Below, one piece after another: positions 56,500 through 64,000 of a DNA stretch of 64,000 bases. The translations under genes and the position numbers were made by a program. The DNA comes from Hsuehochloa calcarea (Eukaryota; Streptophyta; Magnoliopsida; Poales; Poaceae). Position 1 is the first letter of the stretch, and each line of letters begins with the position of its first letter. The notes under the pieces were generated by a model. The model had not been told where the DNA came from and ran no database searches. It was given only the letters and a program-made list of their open reading frames with translations. Where the stretch lies: the NCBI GenBank assembly GCA_036346395.1, contig CM070596.1, forward strand, positions 26,822,177 to 26,886,176, in the 5' to 3' direction.

Positions 56500-58603
56500 T
56501 CCTAAACCAGGTTTCTTTTTTTTTCTATATTACCATGTCTCATAAAAGCTCTAGGTTGATTGGATAAAATTGTAGTAAAAATTTTCTTATCATTTTTCAA
56601 CCTACGCCAGCAGAACTCAACAAAATTCCCATCCTTTTTGCAATAGGTGCAATGGTACTTGATACCACTAGGAGAAGCACTCTTTGACTTAACAGATGGT
56701 TGGACAAAACCCGCAGATTTAAAAATAGTTTTTGCAGGTTGGGTTTTGAATTCAACTAACCAATTTTCCAAGACTTGAGTAACTTTTGGCTTATAATTAT
56801 CTGGGACATAATTGTATCCTAGTCCTTGCTTCTTATAAGGAGTTTTAGACTTGTCCAGAATCATGTTTAATTATTTCTTATCTTTAGAGAATTTTTCTAA
56901 GGTATCGTTAAGATAAGCATTTTCTTCTTCAAGATTAACATATGATTCACAGGTTTTACCTTTAATGGCTCTAGCATATTTTTCCTTATATAAAGCAGTT
57001 TTAAGTTTAAGAGCTGGACAAGAAGCACATGTAGCAGACTCAATACTGTCCTTAAGCTTGGCATATTTAGCTCTAACTGCTTCTAAGATATCTTTGACTT
57101 CATGTTCGCGTTCAATGCAGAAAGTGCAAAGGCTAGAATCAACCACACCACAAGCAACCAACTTGCTAGAGTCTAAGCATTTTTCATATGGAGTAGATTT
57201 AACCTCAACTAGCTCAGTCCTAGCATTTTTAAGTTGTCGCAAAGTAATATTATGAGCATATTGTAATTTAGCAAATTCTGAGTGAATAGCATGGCAAGAT
57301 GAACATTCATCAGATTCAAGAGTTTTATCATTTGTAAGTTCTAAAGTCAAACTATCTACTTGTGACTCTAAGTCCTTGTTCTAGGCCATGATAAACTCTA
57401 AAGCCTTATCCTGACTCATGAGTTGCTCAAACATAGTTTTACATCTATTAGAAAGGACATCATAGGAAGGAAGCACCTCATCATTGTTGTCGACAACGGA
57501 GTCGGCCATGAAGCACAAGCCGGTGAAGTCCTTGGCCTTCCCCTTCTTCTTGTTTTGAGGGATCTCCTCCTCCTTGTCCTCCTCGCTCCCGGAGTCCATA
57601 CCGATTAAGGATTGTTCCTCAAAAGCAGCAAGCACCCGGTGAGCGGCCTTCGTCAGCTTGGCAGCATCATACCTTTATTTGTTCCATTGAGGCTTCTTCT
57701 AAGCTGGCTTTCCCTCCTTATGGTTGCTCTTACCTTTCAGCTTGGGGTAATTTGCCCAGATATGATTAAGCTCACCACACTCATAGCAAGTCACGGGACC
57801 TCCTCTATTTCTGTTTATCATATTATTATAGGCCCGTGTGATCTTTTTGACTATGAGGACCAACTCAGCCTCAGGGAGACTCTCAAACTCCTCTTCATGG
57901 ATTGCAGATAAACCAGTAAGCGAAAATCCAGAAGAAGACTCAGAAGACCCATTAGATGCTCTCTTGAGCGGGTCTGCTACCAAAGCCATATTTTTCTTCT
58001 TAGGATGATCAATCCTCTTGATCTCATGACTCTTGAGCTTGCTATAGAGCAGCTCCAATGTCAGATCAGAGAGGTTGACGTTCTCCGCATGGCCGTAGCC
58101 TTTATCTCCCACTCATTGGTGTTGATTGCAGCCAAGAGGTGGGTGGTATTTTCAGGCTGAGAATATTCAATACCAATAGCTTTTATCTGATTAATCACTT
58201 TATTAAAGCGACTGAAAATGTCGTCGATGCTCTCTCCAGGACACATCTCGAATTTGTTATATTCACGCTTATAGACTGTTTGGCGTACTTTCTTGATTTG
58301 GGACGAACCCTCATGGTAGGTTTCGAGGGTGTTCCAAATCTTATGCGCAGTCTCAATATTGCAAATCCGATCATACTCCTGTCTACCAAGCCCACCATAT
58401 AAGAGATTTTTTGCCTTATTGTTGCTAGCCAAGAGGGCTGCTGACGCCGGCGTAGCAACTTCGGGAACAACGAGCAGAGCTCGAACAACCTCCCATATAG
58501 CTTGTCCTTTGCTCTCAAGGAAGACTCGCATGCGATTCTTCCAACAGGCATAATCGTGCCTATCGAAGATATGCGGCTTGGTGTAGTATTTATCCATCGC
58601 CAA
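56500..58603 (-). pseudogene. Copia G gag, frameshifted
   Basis: The start ATG at 58603 lies about 40 bp after the primer site. The first block (58603-58061) has FDRHDYACWKNRMRVFLESK, typical of Sire-type gag, and HKIWNTLETYHEGSSQIKK. A frameshift near 58080-58112 leads to a zinc knuckle CYECGELNHIWANY in which the last Cys is Tyr. Further blocks (57635-57381, and 57350-56871 with a coiled-coil look) follow after stops. A second knuckle, CTYCKKDGNFVEFC near 56645-56605, has Asn instead of His. Gag would form the particle and bind RNA; both RNA-binding knuckles are damaged. Confidence 0.9.
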
Positions 58604-58641
58604 GTTCAGTGACCGGTTAAGATCAAGATTGAACTAACCGG

Positions 58642-58653
58642 GCTCTGATACCA
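58642..58653 (-). promoter_or_regulatory. Copia G primer-binding site
   Basis: The minus strand reads TGGTATCAGAGC two bases after the 5' LTR end, complementary to initiator-Met tRNA. Confidence 0.93.
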
Positions 58654-58655
58654 CT

Positions 58656-60450
58656 TGTTGGACCGAAAAGGCGACTAGAGGGGGGGTGAATAGGAGCACG
58701 CTCACTTTTTCATAAATAATTAATTCAATAAGATTTTACTCAAGTAGCTACGGAAGCTATGAAGATCAATATACCAGTACATCGGAAGACTAGTATTGAA
58801 TCAATTTAACCCCCTTAGCAATACGACAAAAATCAACACAAGCTAAAGCAATTCAAGGTCTTTGGCGGTTGATCATTGGTCAATGGCGGTCTAATCTTTG
58901 CTTCAAGCGGTCCGACCACGACCAAGAACATATCAAACAGCACCAATGACAGAGTTGCAAATAGATGAAAATTTTGATCTACAACTCCAAACTCGATGAA
59001 ACTTGGAATACACCTTCTCTATTATGTCAGGAACCTATTCCAATCGAAGATTGTGGAAATTCTTGAAAGAATTATGATCCTTTTCTGTTTGAGGCGAGGA
59101 AGGTTCAAAACCGTGTCAAAACGAAAACTAGATCCAAAACCTTACTCGTGGATGATTGATGATAAAGATGATCCTATATATGTTCCCACGTGTCACAGCA
59201 AGCTAGATCATGTGAAGAAATCAATCAAAAACTCACGGATCAAAGAAAGACTCAAATCATCAAAAAGAGAGAAGGAAAGCAATGAGACAAAACATTGATC
59301 AAACATACCTTGGATTGATTTGATATACTTTGGGTTTACAGCCACTCCATCAATGGAGGAAAAAGCTCAATCAATGAGCACGAAATCAAATCAAAACTCT
59401 CAAGAACCCTAACCTCCACAAAACCTCTCGCTAAGCAAATTAGGGTTTCAAACAATGAAAAGTGACAAGAGAGGGGGGCAGCCACCACCCTCCTCTATTT
59501 GTAGTGGAGTCTTAGACGTTCTAGAAGTTTGACTCAATTGGACTCCCATTAAGGCCCAAAACAAACGGGTCACATACGCACGCATTTTAATGCACCGTGT
59601 TTAACGACCCTTGACCTAATTAGCTACACCATGCGCCATCTTGTGCCGCGGATTAGCCAATAGGTCACCCTTATCTATCTTGCACCACGCTTGAGTTCAT
59701 TGACCTCACCCGACATCGTCGATTGTTCTGGACCTCAGCTCTCGAAGCCTAGTCCTGATCATCCTCGCCGTTGACCGTTGTTGACCACCAAGCAACCTGC
59801 ATAACAATAGACAAGTATACCAAATTCGGGAATAAGTTCTTCACTACTTGACCAATTTTAGTCAAAACATGCATCATGTAATACATATGCACTGAAACTC
59901 ATGACTTTAACCTAACAACCGAACATCGCTGCCACGACGGACGACAATCCAAGTGAAAACCGGTCAGACCGCCGCCATGGCCGGTCTGACCGCCCACCCT
60001 GGCCGGTCTGACGGCCACCTATTGGCTGGTTAGACTGCCACCTATTGGCCGGTCAGACCGCCAGTTGGGACTTAGCCGAAATTAGCCCCTGAAAATCCGA
60101 AACCTACTGGAATTTTCAAAGGAATAGAACTTTCGACTGCAGACTCCAAAAATTATGAGACCAAGTGCAATAGAATCCCCTCTCTTGCTTACACCCTCTA
60201 TTTTTAGCCCAGCTCAAAATACCACTTTATGAAATTACCGGTCCGACCGCCACTAAGGCTGGTCGGACCGCCAGGGGTGACCGGTCGGACCGCCCTTAGG
60301 CCAGTCTGATCACCGGTTCAGCTTGTCAAACTGCCTGAGGCCTGACAGCCCTGATTCTTTACTGAAAACACGTGAAACGACTAACCTTTTACGCCATTAC
60401 CAATTGTCACATCATCCTAAGATCTGGAGCATATCCCCATGATATCCACA
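58656..60450 (-). repeat. 5' LTR of copia G
   Basis: 1,795 bp, matching the split 3' LTR. On the minus strand it begins TGTGGATATCATGG and ends TTTTCGGTCCAACA. The TATA box position (59495-59504) reads CTACAAATAG instead of CTATAAATAG. Near-palindromes of the form CCGGTC-N-GACCGCC cluster at 59955-60070 and 60235-60330. Confidence 0.93.
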
Positions 60451-61329
60451 TGAACCTAGAAAGGAACACATCCCTCTCATCCCAAAACAAACACTTTCTT
60501 TTTCTTCCCACCAGCGACTTCAATAATTAATACCTTCCAAAGTACTTAGTCAAGAGGGGTTCCCAATACCGTGTGTGGTTAGCACGCAAAAACGCTTGGG
60601 TTAGTGTCCAAGATGTTCAGTCCTTGTTGACTTGGGCACCAATCACACACCCAACAATCAAACCATCAAACCAATGTGCCCAAGTCTAAAATATTTCACT
60701 CTTAGTTTTAGTTTTTCCAAATACAATTACATACATTAGTATCCTGACTCAAATAATTATAGTGATGATATAATGACCATCGCCGAGGCGACGATCCCCA
60801 TTCTACCGCTCTAACCATTTCTAAGCAACATCAACTCGCAAACTACAAGTAAAGTGATTAGAGCCCATCCATCGAGCTTTAAATCACAGAGAATAAATCC
60901 TAGCCTCAGTGGTAGAGGATGAACATTTACCTAAAGTTTATACAACTATAGGATCATCTACTCGATCAATAATTTTACAACAAAAAAGAGCATGCATACA
61001 TATACTTTGCAAACAAGATAATAAACTTTGAAAGTAATCGGATCAATATGATAAAATAGAAAGAACTGCTTGCCTTGCTTGATATAACTTTCTTGCTGCA
61101 GAGGATCACTCACGTAATCAACAAATTCGTCGGAACCTATTCGAAAGAATCGAAAGCACAATAAGAACGAATAATACCGAAAAGACCCAAAAATACAAAT
61201 TCATCCAAAAATCAAAAAAATTCACAGAAGGTAGAGCATGAGTTTAGGTGAATTTATCAATAAGAATCAATTGATTTAGATGTTCAATGAAAAAGTTATG
61301 GCAGTTTGAAAGTTGGTTTTCCAGAAAAT

Positions 61330-61638
61330 TGTAACATCCCAAATGTGGATTTGTGTTTCAAATGTAAGAAAATGAGAAGAAATTAATACTTTTCTTGTAT
61401 CTTGTAGTCTTTGGCCATTTCTGTAATTCTTGTAAATGAATTATGGAAATAAAAAATCAAGATCCTCAATTGACTCCAATCAAAAACCTCATTGGCAAAG
61501 ATCTTGTGCCAAAACCATGTAAATATGTTCCTGAGCTCTAGGGATGACTTGTGACACCTCTAAATTATTTCATGATTTTTAGAAATTATTTGATAATTTT
61601 GGAGGCAAGTCAAACCAAGTCAAAGCTTGGTCAAACCC
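61330..61638 (+). repeat. LTR start C, same family as solo LTR A, truncated
   Basis: It begins TGTAACATCCCAAATGTGG like A at 34852 and stays collinear for about 309 bp, to GGTCAAACCC. It breaks off where copia D begins. Orientation is plus, opposite to the adjoining LTR B piece. Confidence 0.88.
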
Positions 61639-64000
61639 AAGGTTTTATCAACCATTCCTATTTTGAAATCATTTTCAAGCAAGAAACTCTTAAGCCTATC
61701 ATACCAAGCTCGAGGAGCTTGCTTCAATCCATACAAGGCTTTAGAGAGTTTAAAAAATAGTTTGGGAACTTATGATTTTCAAAACCAGGTGGTTGCTTGA
61801 CAAAGACCTCTTCTTCTATGAAACCATTTAAGAAAGCACTTTTAACATCCATTTGAAAAAGCTTGAAACCCTTGGATGTTGCAAATGCTAGTAAAATGTG
61901 AATGGCTTTCAATCTAGCTACAGTAGCAAAGGTCTCTTCAAAGTCTAAGCCTTCTACCTGGGAATAACCTTGAGTTACAAGTCTAGCCTTATTGCGAACA
62001 ACCAATCCATCCTCACTTTGCTTATTTTTAAAAACCCATTTTGTTCCAATAATATGAGAATTAAAAGGAGGCTCAACTAAGGTCTAGACTTTATTTCTTT
62101 CAAAATTTTCAAGCACTTCATGCATGGCATTGACCCAAGAGGCGTCAGTTAAAGTATGGGTGATATCTCGGGGTTCAAAAGAAGCGACAAAGGCAGAATG
62201 AGCATGAGAATCAGGAGAAATAAACCTGGAGCGAGTGACTCGCTCTTGAAGATCCCCAATAATCTGCTGAGGTGGATGCAGTCGCTGAATATGAAGAGGA
62301 GCTCCTGGTGCAGAAGTGGCCTCTACCTCACGAGCTGTGAAGGTAGGAACAGAGCCACTCAAGTCGTCGGTGAAGATAGGAGGAGGTCTCACCAAATGGA
62401 GTAGTAGTAGCAGCTCTCCAACCCTCTCAGAAGTGACTGGAGGATGTATCGGGTCCTCATCCTCAGAGTCATCATCGACGAAGATGCTTTCTTGAATTTC
62501 AGGAACCTGTGTACCTATAGCATCGGGTCTAGTACCAGGACTAGCCTTATCAAAAGTGATTTCGCAAGTCTTCACAATTTTGTTAGTGTCAACATTAAAT
62601 ACACGATAGCCACGAAGAATGAGCAGGATATCCAAGAAATATACCATGAGAACATCTAGACTCAAATTTATCAAGGTTGTCATGTTTAAGAATGAAGCAC
62701 TTGCAACCAAAAATCTTGAAATGAGAGACTTTGGGTGAATGACCAAATCTAAGCTCAAAAGAAGTCTTCCCAATCATAGATCTCAAGAAAACCCTATTAG
62801 AGATATAACAAGTAGTAGAGACCGCCTCAACCCAAAATCTCCTAGGAGTGGAGTGCTCATCTAACATGGTCCGAGCCATCTCTAGAAGGGTCATGTTCTT
62901 CCTCTCTACAACACCATTCTGCTGGGGAACTCTAGGTGAAGAAAACTGATGCTCAATTCCCCTATCAGTTCAGAAGGTAGAAAAGGAAGAATTCTTAAAT
63001 TCTGTTCCATTGTCACTCCTAATGGCTCTCAAAGCTCCAGGAATATCAACAGCAAGTCTAAGGAACAAATCTCTAAAGAAGCCAAAAGCCTCGTCCTTAG
63101 AAGCCAAAAAATAAACCCATGAATACCTGGAGAAATCATCCAAAACAACAAGCACATACCATTTCCCACCAGCTGACGGAACTCTAGAAGGACCAACAGT
63201 GTCAAAGTGCGTGTCGCCCCGTCCATCACCATCACCAAGGTAAGAGGTGGATGGGAAGCGATACCATCTTACCATGTCTCAGAGGTGAGCACACAAGATC
63301 TCTAATGACCTTCACCTAGGCAAACCTCTAATCAAGTCCTTGCAACTGACTCTAGACAGATGATCAAAGCCTATATGCCCAAGTCTGCGATGCCACAAAA
63401 CAAGATCATGAGAATCAGAGGCTACAAGACATCTAGGACTGGAAGCTGAAGAAATACTGAAATTTGCACAAAAGATCTTCTCAAATCTGGAGATCTCAAA
63501 AACAAGCTCACCCGACGAATCTAGAACTCTACACTCACCACTTTTAAACCTCACTTCTAGACCCTCATCAAGCAGCTGAGAAACAGATAGAAGATTATAC
63601 CACAGCTTACTTACCAAAGCGACGTCTTTAAGCATGAACTTGTTGTTGATGCGCACAGTGCCCTTGGCAGTCACGGTCCCTGTAGAAGCATCCCCAAATG
63701 TAATCAATTCATTTCCGGATGCACGTGTGAGGGAGGAGAAACATCTAGAATCTCTGGTCATATGTCGAGAACACCCGGAGTCAACAAGCCATATGTCCTC
63801 CTTCCTCGCACGACGGACCTAAAAAGCACAAACAGAAAATATCTGTGCCTCAGTACTGGGGTTAGTGATAAAAGATCTAGGAATCCAGTACTGAGATGCA
63901 CAATGCCTGTGAACAACAGTAGAAGCAGCAGAAAAATGATCAGAAACAAAATCATAAGAATGCACACGAGAACCACCTAGACCTCTCCGAAATGATCTAC
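61639..64000 (-). pseudogene. Copia element D pol (Sire-type), truncated at both ends
   Basis: Minus strand, from the window edge: a protease with WLVDSGCSRHMTRD (intact DSG) near 63780, then VLWHRRLGHIGFDHLSRV, integrase blocks LVVLDDFSRYSWVYFL and IRSDNGTEFKN with PQQNGVVE following, an acidic linker, and RT start (QMDVKSAFLNG, KQPPGFENHK). The last codons at the left, DFKIGMVDKT, stop at 61639, before the YVDD box. Several frameshifts (about 63300, 62960, 62600, 62080) break the frame. It is closest to element G in layout; gag and both LTRs are outside the window or lost. Confidence 0.9.

Larger units (their letters stand above)
40094..60450 (-). mobile_element. Sire-type copia element G, complete but nested into and decayed
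   Basis: The element has a 5' LTR at 58656-60450, initiator-Met primer site, gag, protease, integrase, RT, RNase H, spacer, PPT and 3' LTR. Without its two nested insertions it is about 10.8 kb, normal for the Sire lineage. The flanks are CGAAC (40089-40093) and TGAAC (60451-60455), a target duplication with one transition. Insertions: an 8.8-kb LARD-like element in the 3' LTR and a TRIM in pol. Confidence 0.92.
34631..61329 (-). repeat. LTR B (large gypsy LTR), split by nested insertions
   Basis: B survives in three pieces: 34631-34851, about 39211-40093 and about 60451-61329. Read on the minus strand in the order 61329 to 34631, they are collinear with the second half of solo LTR A (about 37170-39210). 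Shared landmarks are GTGCTAACCACAC, AGCTTGCATGTAG and the end GGTTCTCACA versus GTGTCTCACA. The first half of B is missing; LTR start C lies in its place. The start and end give only the outer limits; the pieces between belong to A, copia G, the LARD and the TRIM. Confidence 0.75.

Noticed and set aside
1..64000. CRISPR arrays, rRNA genes, tRNA genes, organelle insertions
   Set aside because: No regular spacer-repeat array, tRNA fold or ribosomal sequence was noticed. tRNA-like words are explained as retroelement primer sites.

Overview
The window is plant nuclear DNA, most likely from a grass (Poaceae); the species cannot be named from sequence alone. The evidence is the element mix. There are Sire-type copia elements, a Tat-type gypsy with an antisense gene-like unit, large gypsy LTRs, CACTA elements with ATCACAGACGGTT subterminal repeats, a Tourist-type MITE and a hAT MITE. 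No intact host protein-coding gene, rRNA, tRNA or CRISPR array was seen. The only host-like coding sequences are a broken PPR gene (29.0-29.6 kb) and a peroxidase fragment captured by a CACTA element.

Layout, left to right. 1-675: start of a minus-strand gypsy LTR that runs off the window. 2529-4270: CACTA element with exact TAA target duplication, carrying a class III peroxidase fragment that is split by a hAT MITE (3181-3736, 8-bp duplication). 5683-6249: Tourist-like MITE. 6519-7217: copia LTR plus gag, truncated. 7218-19678: minus-strand Tat-type gypsy of about 12.5 kb with both LTRs, decayed gag/RT/RNase H/integrase, and a plus-strand multi-exon gene-like unit (PF04195-like) in its 3' part. 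19723-24960: decayed minus-strand Sire-type copia. 24960-25249: orphan CACTA 3' end. 25.3-29.6 kb: low-repeat island with the PPR pseudogene. 29.8-31.99 kb: GC-rich fragment with a second PF04195-like pseudogene.

From 31,990 to the end the window is a deep nest. A minus-strand gypsy LTR (31990-34364) and stub of body are followed by LTR 'B' (minus strand, starting 34631). B is split by a 4.36-kb same-family solo LTR in the opposite direction ('A', 34852-39210, exact AGGGC duplication). It is split again by a 20.4-kb Sire-type copia ('G', 40094-60450). G's 3' LTR holds an 8.8-kb LTR element with no recognisable coding sequence (LARD-like, 41351-50157, GCCGC duplication). G's pol gene holds a 699-bp TRIM-like element (53903-54601). 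B ends against a truncated plus-strand LTR start ('C', 61330-61638), which abuts another minus-strand copia ('D', 61639 to the window end).

None of the polyproteins is intact, so the elements look immobile on their own. Points most worth a second look: the antisense gene-like unit inside the Tat element, with its own TATA box, start codon and splice-like sites; the shared termini, PPT and primer site of the LARD and the TRIM; the arrays of CGG-N5-CCG near-palindromes in two Sire-type LTRs; and the peroxidase exon interrupted by a precisely bounded MITE. All coordinates come from reading by eye without alignment software, so boundaries marked approximate may shift by some bases.
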